Source of the DNA: Pseudodesulfovibrio thermohalotolerans
GTDB lineage: Bacteria > Desulfobacterota > Desulfovibrionia > Desulfovibrionales > Desulfovibrionaceae
DNA: 64,000 nt
Reading direction: 5' to 3'
NCBI RefSeq assembly: GCF_021353295.2
Contig: NZ_CP120635.1
Location: 3,303,501 to 3,367,500, forward strand
Within the stretch, counting starts at the first letter, position 1. Each line of letters starts with the position of its first letter. The notes beneath the pieces are model-generated. The model saw only the letters and a program-made list of their open reading frames with translations. It ran no database searches and had not been told where the DNA came from. Both the position numbers and the translations under genes were made by a program. This document shows, in pieces, positions 52,591 through 60,726 of the stretch.

Positions 52591-53649
52591 GCAAAGCTCA
52601 AAGTATCATCTGTTCATCGGTTTGTTGAAGCGTTTTCCGGCGAGAAGGTATGGATAGGAGTGGACGTCCATAAGCTGAGTTTCAGCGTGGCTTTGCTCAG
52701 ACCTGATGGTGCCGTGAAGGACTGGACTTGTCCGGCTGATGCAACAGCACTCACCCGGCTTGTCATGTCATTACCTGTTGAGGTTGGCGCGGTTTGCTAT
52801 GAATCTGGACCGACTGGCTTTGAGTTGGCCAGGAGCCTCGAAGCAGAAGGTGTTACGGTTGTCGTTGCTGCGCCAAGCCGAATCCCGCGCCCCATTACCG
52901 CTACCAACAAGACCGACAGCCTGGACTGCCGCAAACTGGCAGAGCTGGCAGCCTCCGGCCTGATCAGACCAATCGCCATTCCTTCCGTTGAAGCTGAAGC
53001 CTTCCGTGCTCTTGAGCGTCGAAGGCATCAGCTCACCGACTCTCTTCGTCGAGCTAAACAACGGATTCGTTCACTTCTTCTTTATCTTGGAGCGCAGGAG
53101 CCTGCCGATCTGGACCATTGGAGCAAGGCTGCCATACTCACACTTCATCAGGTGGAACTTCCTTCGGGGGCAAAAGAGACTCTTGAAAGCTTGCTCGATG
53201 AACTGGAGTACTTCGCTTGTGCACAACGCAAAGTGGATCAGCGTTTGCGAATAAGCATCCGGGAACAAGACGAGGCAAGACGTATTGCCGCCATGAGGTC
53301 CGTTCCCGGCGTTGGCGAAGTCGTGGCCACGACTTTTGCGGCAGAGGTTTACCGCCCGGAACGTTTCAATCGCAGCGAAGAGGTGACAGCTTACCTGGGC
53401 CTTGCGCCAGTGATGCGGCAAAGTGGAGGCAGCAAGGGTAAGGCAACACTTCGCCCGGTCGGTCAAAAGCGATTACGAAGTTTACTGATTGAAGCAGCTT
53501 GGGTGTGGAAGCAGCGAGATGAGTGGGCCAGGGAGTTCTACAACCGAATTTATAGCCGACATGGTGTGGCACAAAAAGCAATAGCTGCGCTTGCTCGTAA
53601 ATTGGCCGCGCTTTTGTGGAAGCTCAGCTTACCTGTAACGCAGTCGTAA
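52588..53649 (+). CDS. IS110-family transposase
   Basis: A protein of 353 residues. The N-terminal DEDD (RuvC-like) domain has WIGVDVHKLSFSVALL with the first Asp, VCYESGPTGFEL with Glu, and TNKTDSLDCRKLAELAASG with Asp residues. The C-terminal Transposase_20 domain has AMRSVPGVGEVVATTFAAEV, YLGLAPVMRQSGGSKGKATLRPVGQKRLRSLLIEAAW. The ribosome site GGGAGG lies close to the ATG. IS110 enzymes use a non-coding guide (bridge) RNA from the element's own flank. Confidence 0.94.
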   Translation: MAKLKVSSVHRFVEAFSGEKVWIGVDVHKLSFSVALLRPDGAVKDWTCPADATALTRLVMSLPVEVGAVCYESGPTGFELARSLEAEGVTVVVAAPSRIPRPITATNKTDSLDCRKLAELAASGLIRPIAIPSVEAEAFRALERRRHQLTDSLRRAKQRIRSLLLYLGAQEPADLDHWSKAAILTLHQVELPSGAKETLESLLDELEYFACAQRKVDQRLRISIREQDEARRIAAMRSVPGVGEVVATTFAAEVYRPERFNRSEEVTAYLGLAPVMRQSGGSKGKATLRPVGQKRLRSLLIEAAWVWKQRDEWAREFYNRIYSRHGVAQKAIAALARKLAALLWKLSLPVTQS

Positions 53650-53664
53650 ACAAAGATCGCGGCG

Positions 53665-53765
53665 GGGCTTTGGTGGCGTAGACCACGAAAATAGAAATGG
53701 CGATCTTAAACTGATTTACGTACCGAATAGGTACTTGGTGCCGTAGAGCACGAATAAGAAAAGGA
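53665..53765 (+). ncRNA. Candidate guide (bridge/seek) RNA of the IS110 element
   Basis: Two hairpins with the identical six-base loop CGTAGA and different but complementary stems: GTGG-CGTAGA-CCAC at 53673-53686 and GTGC-CGTAGA-GCAC at 53738-53751, both followed by GAA. A GTACC-GAATA-GGTAC hairpin lies between them at 53720-53734. Compensating stem changes indicate an RNA that folds. It is in the downstream non-coding end of the element. Confidence 0.5.
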
Positions 53766-53857
53766 ATACAAACTAATAGCCGTTATGGTGAGGGTGGAGT
53801 CTGGCCTAAGAAATAGGGAAATCGAGTAAATAGGGAGTCCTTGACATGGGGCCGCAT

Positions 53858-53902
53858 AAGAAAAGGCCCCCGAAACATTTTTAAAAATGCTCCAAGGCCC
53901 TA
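53858..53902 (-). terminator. Terminator of tRNA-Leu transcript
   Basis: Long wobble-containing stem: AGGGCCTTGGAGCATTTTT pairs with AAAAATGTTTCGGGGGCCT, then TTTTCTT, on the minus strand just after the tRNA. Confidence 0.75.
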
Positions 53903-53911
53903 ATTTTATTC

Positions 53912-53998
53912 TGGTACCAGGGGAGGGACTCGAACCCTCACAGTATCGCTACCGGCGGATTTTGAGTCCGCTGCGTCTACCAATTCCGCCACCCTGGC
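53912..53998 (-). tRNA. tRNA-Leu (anticodon CAA)
   Basis: The cloverleaf reads on the minus strand: acceptor GCCAGGG, D-loop GGAATTGGTAGAC, anticodon stem GCGGA-loop-TCCGC with loop CTCAAAA (anticodon CAA), a long variable arm GGTAGCGATACTGT, and T-arm GAGGGTTCGAGTCCCTC. CCA is encoded. Class II tRNA with the long variable arm typical of Leu. Its 3' end is the attachment site of the island at 48.97-53.9 kb. Confidence 0.95.
53918..53929. repeat. Putative att repeat, right copy (CAGGGGAGGGAC), inside tRNA-Leu
   Basis: Matches the 48973-48984 copy exactly and lies in the T-arm/acceptor end of the tRNA, where many integrases attach. Confidence 0.7.
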
Positions 53999-54182
53999 GT
54001 GAGAAGGGTTATCCATAGGGCAGGGGGGAGCCTTCTGTCAATGATCTTGTCGGGCGGAATGTGGCCGGGGCGGGTGTGTACGGGGTATTTCATACTCGGC
54101 GGCGCATATTTCTTGTCACGCGGACGACTTGGTGGTAGCTCCCCGAATGCGGTTCATATTCGTGTCGAAGTGAGGACAAGTC

Positions 54183-54866
54183 ATGCTGCCCATCGGTTCC
54201 ATCGTCAACGCCTGCGCCATCATCGGCGGCTCCCTGCTCGGCTGCCTCCTGCAGTCGCGCTTTCCGGAGCGCATCCGGTCCATCGTGTTCCAGGGGCTGG
54301 GGCTGTGCGTACTGCTCATCGGCATTCAGATGGCGCTGAAGGTGCAAAATATCCTCATCGTCATCTTCGCCGTCCTGCTGGGCGGCATCACCGGCGAGTG
54401 TCTACGGCTGGACACGCTGTTCGAGCGGCTGGGCAACAGCTTCAAGAAGCTGGTCCGGTCCAAGAACGCCACATTCACGGACGGGCTGGTGACCACCTCT
54501 CTGCTCTTCTGCATCGGGGCCATGGCTATTGTCGGCTCCCTTGAGGAAGGCATCCGGGGCGACGCCACCATCCTCTACACCAAGTCCATTCTCGACGGCT
54601 TCGCGGCCATAGCCTTTGCCGCCACCTACGGAACCGGGGTCATCTTCTCCTTCATCCCCGTCCTCCTCTACCAAGGCTCCATTACCCTCGGCGCCTCGTT
54701 CTTCCAACAGTATTTCTCGGACCTGATGATCGCCCAGATCACCGGCTGCGGCGGACTGCTCATCGTCGGCATCGGCATCAACCTGCTGGAGCTGACCGAA
54801 ATCCGATTGGCCAACCTGCTCCCCGCCCTGGTCTATGTCGTTGTTTTGACCTACTTCCTCGGCTGA
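54183..54866 (+). CDS. DUF554-family membrane protein
   Basis: A protein of 227 residues with a GAGGACA site upstream. About six or seven membrane segments (MLPIGSIVNACAIIGGSLLGCLL, GLGLCVLLIGIQMAL, GAMAIVGSLEEGIRGDATILYTKSILDGFAAI, GCGGLLIVGIGINLL). DUF554 is a conserved inner-membrane family (YdfK in E. coli and B. subtilis); its transport or other role is not established. First gene on the far side of the tRNA-Leu island. Confidence 0.9.
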   Translation: MLPIGSIVNACAIIGGSLLGCLLQSRFPERIRSIVFQGLGLCVLLIGIQMALKVQNILIVIFAVLLGGITGECLRLDTLFERLGNSFKKLVRSKNATFTDGLVTTSLLFCIGAMAIVGSLEEGIRGDATILYTKSILDGFAAIAFAATYGTGVIFSFIPVLLYQGSITLGASFFQQYFSDLMIAQITGCGGLLIVGIGINLLELTEIRLANLLPALVYVVVLTYFLG

Positions 54867-54921
54867 TCCTCCCAGGTAACGCCCATGGGGCGCATCGCCC
54901 CCAACATCGGACCGCGCCAAC

Positions 54922-54954
54922 AAAAAAAGCCCGCCTGGAACCAGACGGGCTTTT
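54922..54954. terminator. Bidirectional terminator
   Basis: GCCCG(c)CTGG / CCAG(a)CGGGC stem with A tract left and T tract right, serving the convergent DUF554 and 54985 genes. Confidence 0.85.
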
Positions 54955-54984
54955 CACTGGACGAAAGGGAATCCGCCGCGCGGA

Positions 54985-55491
54985 CTATTTCGCGGCTCCC
55001 GCCTCGGGCAGCTTCGCGCCTTTGGCCGGTTTTTTCTTGGAACCGCAACCACCACAGCCCATGGTCTTCTTGACCTCTTCATCAGGCTCGACCGTGCGGA
55101 TTTCCACCTCGGACTCGATATGCCCCTTTTCAATGGCGTAGGCTATGCAGTCCTCAAGGATCTGCTGGCAATGCTCGGTGGGAATGAACTCGCCGACCAT
55201 GGCCCGCTGGAACTCGGGCCGATCAAAAGGCTCGGCCCATTCCTTGTCGCGGAAGGACATCCACGGGCCGATCTTCGGGGTGTCGATGGGAGGGGTCGTG
55301 GAGCGCATGGCCACTTCCCAGTGGGTGTACTGGTAGATGTCGTCCAGGGTCTCCTCCGGGGTACAGCTGTGCACCTCGCTGGCCTGAAACGAGACGAATA
55401 CCTTGAAGCCGATGGCCAGTTCCTTGAACACACGGCCGAACTGATCGCTACGGGACGCCTCGACGAGATACTCTCTGAAATCTTTAGCCAT
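54985..55491 (-). CDS. Hypothetical protein with C-terminal Cys/Lys tail
   Basis: A protein of 168 residues. Cytoplasmic-looking, no membrane segment. The middle is acidic and aromatic (WEVAMRSTTPPIDTPKIGPWMSFRDKEWAEPFDRPEF). The C-terminus has CGGCGSKKKPAKGAK, a compact cysteine pair with a basic tail that could bind metal or nucleic acid. I do not recognise the family. Monocistronic. Confidence 0.6.
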   Translation of the reverse strand: MAKDFREYLVEASRSDQFGRVFKELAIGFKVFVSFQASEVHSCTPEETLDDIYQYTHWEVAMRSTTPPIDTPKIGPWMSFRDKEWAEPFDRPEFQRAMVGEFIPTEHCQQILEDCIAYAIEKGHIESEVEIRTVEPDEEVKKTMGCGGCGSKKKPAKGAKLPEAGAAK

Positions 55492-55618
55492 TACTCACTC
55501 CTTATGGTGCCTAGAACAGGAATCAGCGGCATACTCACTCAATTATCCCTCTAAATCAAGGGGTTTCGCCCTACGCTGCACCCGATTGCGGCGCATCCGC
55601 GCATTTCTTTCGACGCCC

Positions 55619-56527
55619 CTACCCGAGCACGCCGAGAATGAGGGGCATGGTCACGGCAGAGAGCACGGTCTGGACCGTGATAATGAGCGCCATCACCTGA
55701 TGGTCGCCGCCCATTTGCCGGGCGAGAATGAAAGCGGACACAGACACCGGGATGGCCGTGTAGATAAGCGCCGTGGTCAGGGCCAGCCCCTCCACACCGA
55801 AAAGGCGGGCGCAGCCGTAGGCCGCCAGGGGCAGAGCCACGAGATGGGCCAGGGAGGCCAGAACCACGGGCAGAGTGGACGACCCCAGCCCTTCGAAACG
55901 CAGCCCGGCGCCCACGGCCAGAAGGCCGAGCGGCAGGGCCGCCTTGCCCAGGATGGCGAGCAGGCTCGCGACCACGCCAGGCAGGGGAAGGTCGAGAAAG
56001 CTGATGGTCATGCCCACGACACAGGCCAGAATGAGCGGATTCTTGGCCAGCTCGATCCCCACCCTTCCGAGTCCGCTGCCCTGCTTGCCGTGGCGCGACA
56101 GGACCAGAACGCAGAGCACGTTGACGAGGGGAATGAGGGTCAGCATGGCCACGGCGGACAGGGTCATCCAGTCCGGACCGAGCAGCACTGCCGCCGCCGA
56201 CATGCCCACATAGGTATTGGGCCGGATGGCTCCCTGAAAGATCGAGGTAAAGACCGGGCCGTCCAAACGGAACATGGTCCGAGAAAAGACCAGGAACGCG
56301 CCCACCAGACAGACCGCCGATGCCACGGTCAGAGCCAGGTTCAGCGAGGAGGCGTCGAAGTGCCTTCCCGAAAGGCCGCTGACGAGCATGGCCGGAAAGA
56401 GCACGTAATAGGTCAGCCGCTCGGAAACGGGCCAGAACCCCACGCCCGGGAAATCGAGACGGTACAGGACAAAGCCGAGGAGAATGAGCCCGAAAATGGG
56501 CAAAATGGCGAGGATGACGGGAGACAT
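55619..56527 (-). CDS. AEC-family (auxin efflux carrier-type) permease
   Basis: A protein of 302 residues with about ten membrane segments. Family features are VILAILPIFGLILLGFVLYRL at the N-terminus, YYVLFPAMLVSGLSG, QGAIRPNTYVGMSAA, and the C-terminal ALIYTAIPVSVSAFILARQMGGDHQVMALIITVQTVLS. Members export or import small organic acids or malonate-like anions; the substrate is not known. It precedes no co-transcribed gene; the MBL hydrolase lies downstream of its start on the same strand. Confidence 0.9.
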   Translation of the reverse strand: MSPVILAILPIFGLILLGFVLYRLDFPGVGFWPVSERLTYYVLFPAMLVSGLSGRHFDASSLNLALTVASAVCLVGAFLVFSRTMFRLDGPVFTSIFQGAIRPNTYVGMSAAAVLLGPDWMTLSAVAMLTLIPLVNVLCVLVLSRHGKQGSGLGRVGIELAKNPLILACVVGMTISFLDLPLPGVVASLLAILGKAALPLGLLAVGAGLRFEGLGSSTLPVVLASLAHLVALPLAAYGCARLFGVEGLALTTALIYTAIPVSVSAFILARQMGGDHQVMALIITVQTVLSAVTMPLILGVLG

Positions 56528-56565
56528 GACCGGAAAGGTACGCCCGTCGCCGGGTTCATGGCAAG

Positions 56566-56597
56566 AAAAACGGGGGCTTCCGCTCGGGAAGCCCCCG
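56566..56597 (-). terminator. Terminator of MBL-fold hydrolase gene
   Basis: CGGGGGCTTCC / GGGAAGCCCCCG stem and AAAAA (T on the minus strand). Confidence 0.85.
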
Positions 56598-56602
56598 CAA
56601 GC

Positions 56603-57352
56603 CTATTCGGGGATTGTCTCCATGGACGCCCATTTGGGCTCGTGAAGCGGCAGGACGTAGTCGGCCATATCGCGGGCCTTGAGCAGGATGTCGTAAGCAT
56701 CGTAGGGGCCGGTGTTGGTGCCCGGGGGAATGACCTCCATCTCCATGGCCTTGACGTCCTTGGGCGGGTCAATATTTTCGAGGATGGTGCAGAAACCGCA
56801 GATGAGCACCGATCCCTTCTCCGTCTCGATCTTCACCGACATGCCGCCGGGCGTATGGGCCGGAGTATGGATCATGGTGATGCCGGGCAGGACCTCGGTG
56901 TCCTCCGAAAGGGTCACGATCTGGCCGTTCTCCTTGGCGTCGTCCACGTAGTCCTCCAGGTAACGGAAATCGAGCGGATGCGGATTGTAGACGGACTCCA
57001 TCTCCTTTTCATGCACATAGATAGTCGCGTTGGGACACTTGTAGTCGTTCTCGCAGTGATCGTTGTGCAGGTGGGTGTGAATGATGATGTCGATGTCTTC
57101 GGGCTTGAGACCGTACTTGGCCAGCCCTTCTTCAAATGTATATATCTTGCCGCCGATGGCCTTTTCGCGCTCCTCGGAGACGATGGGCTGCATCTCGCCG
57201 GTATCGACCAGGATATTCTTGTCCCCGCCTTCGATGTACCAGGTATAAATGGGAATGGTGTACGGGGTGCCGTATCCATGCTGATAGGTCATCATACCCT
57301 TGTCGAAGACCTTGGTTCCCATGACGATGGGATGAACTTTGTATGTGCTCAT
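56603..57352 (-). CDS. MBL-fold metallo-hydrolase (AHL-lactonase-like group)
   Basis: A protein of 249 residues. The metal motif HTHLHNDHCEN (HxHxDH) is near residue 93-100; a distal His lies in HTPAHTPGGMSV, and a last His in PLHEPKWAS. Family members hydrolyse lactones or other esters in the cytoplasm; the substrate is unknown, and no LuxR/LuxI partner is in the window. A possible role in small-molecule detoxification is a guess. Confidence 0.82.
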   Translation of the reverse strand: MSTYKVHPIVMGTKVFDKGMMTYQHGYGTPYTIPIYTWYIEGGDKNILVDTGEMQPIVSEEREKAIGGKIYTFEEGLAKYGLKPEDIDIIIHTHLHNDHCENDYKCPNATIYVHEKEMESVYNPHPLDFRYLEDYVDDAKENGQIVTLSEDTEVLPGITMIHTPAHTPGGMSVKIETEKGSVLICGFCTILENIDPPKDVKAMEMEVIPPGTNTGPYDAYDILLKARDMADYVLPLHEPKWASMETIPE

Positions 57353-57669
57353 GGCTCACGCTTCCTGTTATATTTCAAACATAAATATGAATGTGCGCAA
57401 CCCCTGTCAAGGCCGGAGGCGGTATCACGGCCGTCGACGCAGGGCTCGGAGGCGTCCGGAAGGCGGATGCGGAAGGACAAACCATGCGGTAGTATTAATA
57501 TTATACACACCTTGACCCGTTATCTCTTCCTCGGGTAGGTAGTTGCAATGCGGGGCTATGCCTTGATGCTGGCCACCCATGGACACTTACAGGTCTTCTC
57601 CAATCATTGCGAACGATTGGGGTGCGCTTGCAGACAGATAATAAAGACCAAATTTCAAGGAGAAAGAGC
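57353..57669. other. Intergenic region between MBL hydrolase and cheX-like gene
   Basis: About 315 bp. It has an AT-rich TAGTATTAATATTATAC stretch (57489-57505) and a possible promoter for the cheX-like gene (TTGACC at 57512, TAGGTA 18 bp on), leaving a leader of over 100 nt. No gene seen. Confidence 0.5.
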
Positions 57670-58128
57670 ATGGACGTCGAATTGGCCAAGCCCTTCATCA
57701 AAGCCGCCATTGATGTCTTGTCCACCATGGCCTTCATCAAGCCCGAGGTCGGCAAACCCTACGTCAAACGCAACAACGTCGCGGCCGGCGACGTGTCTGG
57801 AATGGTCGGCATCACCGGCGAGAAAAACGGCAGCGTATCTCTCTCCTTTTCCAAGGGATGCGCCGTGGCCATCGTCAAAAACATGCTCGGCGACGAGATC
57901 GACGACATCATGCGGGACGTCAAGGACGCCGTGGGCGAACTGACCAACATGATCTCGGGCCAGGCGCGCGCGGGCCTGGCCGAAAAGGGGCTGGTCTTTC
58001 AGGGCTCCACGCCCACCGTGGTCATGGGGGACAACCACACCATCTCGCACATGGCCAAGGCCCCTGTCATGGCCATTCCCTTCAAGACCAAGGACGGGAG
58101 CTTCACGATCGAATTCTGCTTCGAATAA
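57670..58128 (+). CDS. cheX: CheX-domain chemotaxis phosphatase
   Basis: A protein of 152 residues; start at 57670 with AAGGAG. The CheX/CheC-type fold shows FIKAAIDVLSTMAFIKPEV, KNGSVSLSFSKGCAVAIVKNML and the active-site helix DAVGELTNMISGQARAGL with E-x-x-N. Such proteins dephosphorylate CheY-type receivers. The HEAT-repeat/receiver gene follows after 33 bp, so that receiver is the likely partner. Confidence 0.88.
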   Translation: MDVELAKPFIKAAIDVLSTMAFIKPEVGKPYVKRNNVAAGDVSGMVGITGEKNGSVSLSFSKGCAVAIVKNMLGDEIDDIMRDVKDAVGELTNMISGQARAGLAEKGLVFQGSTPTVVMGDNHTISHMAKAPVMAIPFKTKDGSFTIEFCFE

Positions 58129-58161
58129 ACCGAATGTTTCCCCTCAACACGCGGAGACGCC

Positions 58162-59745
58162 ATGTCACCACTAGAAAACTTCAGAGAAAAGGAATTCCTG
58201 GATCAGATCACGATCCTGAATGAGATTTCCGGAAGCAAGGATCCCGAGGCCCTGCCCGGCCTGGCTGCTCTGCTCAAGGAGCCGGTGGGCGACACCTCCA
58301 TCGACTACATGGTGGTCAACGCCCTGAACGCGGTGCTGTCGGGCAACGAGGCCAAGGTCGTCGAAGGTCTTGGCGATCCGCATGAGGGATACAGCATACT
58401 GTGCATTCGCGTGGCCGGAGAATACTGCCTGAAAGGGACGACCGGGCCGCTCATCAACCTGGCCCTGGCCGAAGAGGACCTGGACCGCCTCATGGAGATT
58501 CTGACCTCTCTGGCCCGCATCGGCGACAAGTCCGCCATCCCCGTCTTCAGGCGGTTCCTGACCCACGAAGACCCTTTCATCCAATCCTCCTGCATCGAGG
58601 CGCTCGGCAAACTCGGCGATCCCGAATCCATTGAGGAGTTCAAGAGGCTCCTCACCGAGAGCGAAGCGGACGACCGCTTCGAGGTCTGCGACATCACCAC
58701 CTGGAAGGCCGTGGACGCCCTGGCCCGCAACGAAAGCGAAAACACCATCTCCTTCCTTGTCCGGACCCTGCATCACAAGAACCCCACGGTGCGCCGCATC
58801 ATCACCGACGCGCTCATCAACGTGGGCCCCTTCGCCATCCCCATGCTCCTCGATGCCTTCGAGACCGAGAACACGGATTCCAAGATACTGGCCGCCAACG
58901 TCATCGGCTTCCTGCGCGACCGCGCGGGCGCGGACGGGCTGGTGGCCGCCTTCGACAAGGGGCAGGCCGACGATCCCAACGTCCGTTACGCCGTGTACGA
59001 GGCCCTGGGCCGCATCGGCTCCATGAAGGGCATCATCTGCCTGGTGGATGGGCTGTCCGAAACCGACGAACTGATCCTCATGGCCGTGATCGGCGGACTG
59101 GAAAAACACGTCAATCCGGGCATGATCGCCGCCCTGACCGAACGCATCGCCAAAAGGGACGACCAGGCGTCCAGACTGGCCAAGGCGGTTATAGCCTCCA
59201 GAGCCACGACCATTTTCGAACACCTGCACGGGAACCGGGAAGTGGGAGTTCTCCTTGTGGACGCCCTGGCCGAATCGCGCGACCCCGAAATTGTCGAGGA
59301 GTTCCGGAAAGTACTGACCGGGATGGGCGGACCGCATGCCGAACAGGACCTGAACCGCCTGCCCGTCCTGGACAAAGGAACAAGCAAGGCTCTGGCCGCC
59401 GACGACTCGCGCTTCATGTGCGCCATGCACCGAGCCATCCTCACGGACCTCGGATTCGAGCCGTCCTTGGCCGTCAACGGCGAAGAGGCCTACGAATACA
59501 TCGAACAGGGCGAGAGGTTCGAGGTCATCATCACGGACATGAACATGCCCGTCATGGACGGCATGGAGTTGGTGGGGAAAATCCGTTCAACGCCGGGCAT
59601 GGAAAACGTGCCCATCATCATGGTCACCACCGAATCCGAAGCCTCCCAGCAGGGGTTGGCCTCCAAGACCGGCGTGACCGCCTTCATCTCCAAGCCCTTC
59701 AAGGCGGAAGAACTCAAGGCGAAGATTCTCGAAGTAACCCGTTAG
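58162..59745 (+). CDS. HEAT-repeat protein with C-terminal CheY-type receiver
   Basis: A protein of 527 residues. About 380 residues of HEAT/armadillo-like repeats come first (FRRFLTHEDPFIQSSCIEALGKLGDPESIEEF, FLVRTLHHKNPTVRRIITDALINVGPFAIPMLLDAFE, NVRYAVYEALGRIGSMKG). A receiver domain then begins near residue 410 with DDSRFMCAMHRAIL, the phospho-Asp in FEVIITDMNMPVMDGMELV and the TTE/K pair (MVTTESEA, FISKPFKAEEL). It is an unusual scaffold-plus-receiver protein. Located after cheX, which may switch it off. Confidence 0.85.
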   Translation: MSPLENFREKEFLDQITILNEISGSKDPEALPGLAALLKEPVGDTSIDYMVVNALNAVLSGNEAKVVEGLGDPHEGYSILCIRVAGEYCLKGTTGPLINLALAEEDLDRLMEILTSLARIGDKSAIPVFRRFLTHEDPFIQSSCIEALGKLGDPESIEEFKRLLTESEADDRFEVCDITTWKAVDALARNESENTISFLVRTLHHKNPTVRRIITDALINVGPFAIPMLLDAFETENTDSKILAANVIGFLRDRAGADGLVAAFDKGQADDPNVRYAVYEALGRIGSMKGIICLVDGLSETDELILMAVIGGLEKHVNPGMIAALTERIAKRDDQASRLAKAVIASRATTIFEHLHGNREVGVLLVDALAESRDPEIVEEFRKVLTGMGGPHAEQDLNRLPVLDKGTSKALAADDSRFMCAMHRAILTDLGFEPSLAVNGEEAYEYIEQGERFEVIITDMNMPVMDGMELVGKIRSTPGMENVPIIMVTTESEASQQGLASKTGVTAFISKPFKAEELKAKILEVTR

Positions 59746-59751
59746 AACGCG

Positions 59752-59779
59752 AAGGGGCCTCTCAGGAGGCCCTTTTTTT
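59752..59779 (+). terminator. Terminator of HEAT-receiver gene
   Basis: GGGCCTC / GGAGGCCC stem then seven Ts. It overlaps the 3' end of the convergent hydrolase gene. Confidence 0.85.
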
Positions 59780-60613
59780 CAGCCGAGCCTTGTCCCGGGC
59801 CAGACGCAGGAACTCGATGACCGAGGCGGCGACCCCACGGGAGTAGAGCATCCAGACGTGCCCCATGGGCGCGCAAACGCGTTCGTCCCAGTCCGGCCTG
59901 CCCGTGCGCAGCAGATCCAACGGAATCACATAGTCGTCGGCCAGGGTGTAGAGGGCCAGCTTGGGGCAACCGGGGTCCGGGGCGTCGGCCACGGCCTCGG
60001 ATATGGCCCGTCCGGGTATGAGCCCGCGGGCCATGCGGTTTCCGCCCAGCCAGGCCAGCTCGCTGCCGCCATGAGGAGAGCCCAGGGCGACCAGCGCGGT
60101 CACCCTGTCGCGAAATCGGGGATCGCCCGCCGCGCAACGGCAAAGCAGCCCCCCCAGGCTGTGGCCTATGAGCATGACCCGAGACTCAGGGTCATCCCCC
60201 AAAATGCGGCCGAGCTTTGCCTTGAGCCCGGCCAATGCGTAACCGAAATCCTTGGTAAAGCTGTTGTAGCCGTAGGTATGGACATTCTCGAATCCGGCCC
60301 GGCGGAGCCTGTGGGCGAAAACCAGCCAGGCCGTGCGATTGTGGTACAACCCGTGGACCAGCACCACGGGAATCCCGTTCCCCGAGGGACGCCGCTCAGG
60401 CAGGGCCAGCAAAAGGGTGCTCGGCAGGGCCACCACATCGGCGGCCATGGCCGTGACCACGCCGCGCGCGACGGCAGGACCGAGTCCGCCGGCCTCCTTT
60501 CGAATGAACCCCAGCCGACCGGCCAGGGCGTTGGACAGCAGAAAAATCCCGTAGCGCAGCAGGGTGAACAGGGCCAGGCCCAGGAGAACGTAGAGGAAGA
60601 CCTTGACGGGCAT
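59762..60613 (-). CDS. Membrane-anchored alpha/beta hydrolase (lipase-like)
   Basis: A protein of 283 residues. One N-terminal membrane segment (VKVFLYVLLGLALFTLLRYGIFLLSNAL). Then VVLVHGLYHNRTAW oxyanion region, the nucleophile elbow MLIGHSLGGLLCRCA, and a C-terminal GHVWMLYS with the His. Resembles triacylglycerol lipase/PGAP1-like hydrolases. Substrate unknown. Confidence 0.82.
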   Translation of the reverse strand: MPVKVFLYVLLGLALFTLLRYGIFLLSNALAGRLGFIRKEAGGLGPAVARGVVTAMAADVVALPSTLLLALPERRPSGNGIPVVLVHGLYHNRTAWLVFAHRLRRAGFENVHTYGYNSFTKDFGYALAGLKAKLGRILGDDPESRVMLIGHSLGGLLCRCAAGDPRFRDRVTALVALGSPHGGSELAWLGGNRMARGLIPGRAISEAVADAPDPGCPKLALYTLADDYVIPLDLLRTGRPDWDERVCAPMGHVWMLYSRGVAASVIEFLRLARDKARLKKRAS

Positions 60614-60672
60614 TCCGCACCATGACGTCAGGCCACGCAGGTGTCAACCCGCCGGGAGGCCGCCGCCCCCTT

Positions 60673-60700
60673 GCCTTGGTTCACGCTGCGGTGTACCAAG
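60673..60700. promoter_or_regulatory. Inverted repeat in the hydrolase-DUF1786 divergent region
   Basis: CCTTGGT-N14-ACCAAGG, a perfect 7-bp inverted repeat, 27 bp before the GTG start of the DUF1786 gene. Confidence 0.4.
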
Positions 60701-60726
60701 GCCGGACATTCAAAGGAGCATATTTC

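Larger units (their letters stand above)
52522..53861 (+). mobile_element. IS110-family insertion sequence (ends not resolved)
   Basis: About 1.3-1.4 kb around a DEDD transposase. IS110 elements have no usual terminal inverted repeats, so the exact ends cannot be set. The right side carries an outward TTGACA (53841-53846) that could make a junction promoter on circularisation. Nested inverted repeats flank the start codon. Confidence 0.7.
53650..54182. other. Region between IS110 transposase and DUF554 gene
   Basis: Holds the candidate guide RNA, the outward TTGACA, the tRNA-Leu terminator and the tRNA itself, then about 180 bp of upstream region for the DUF554 gene. No other gene seen. Confidence 0.7.
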
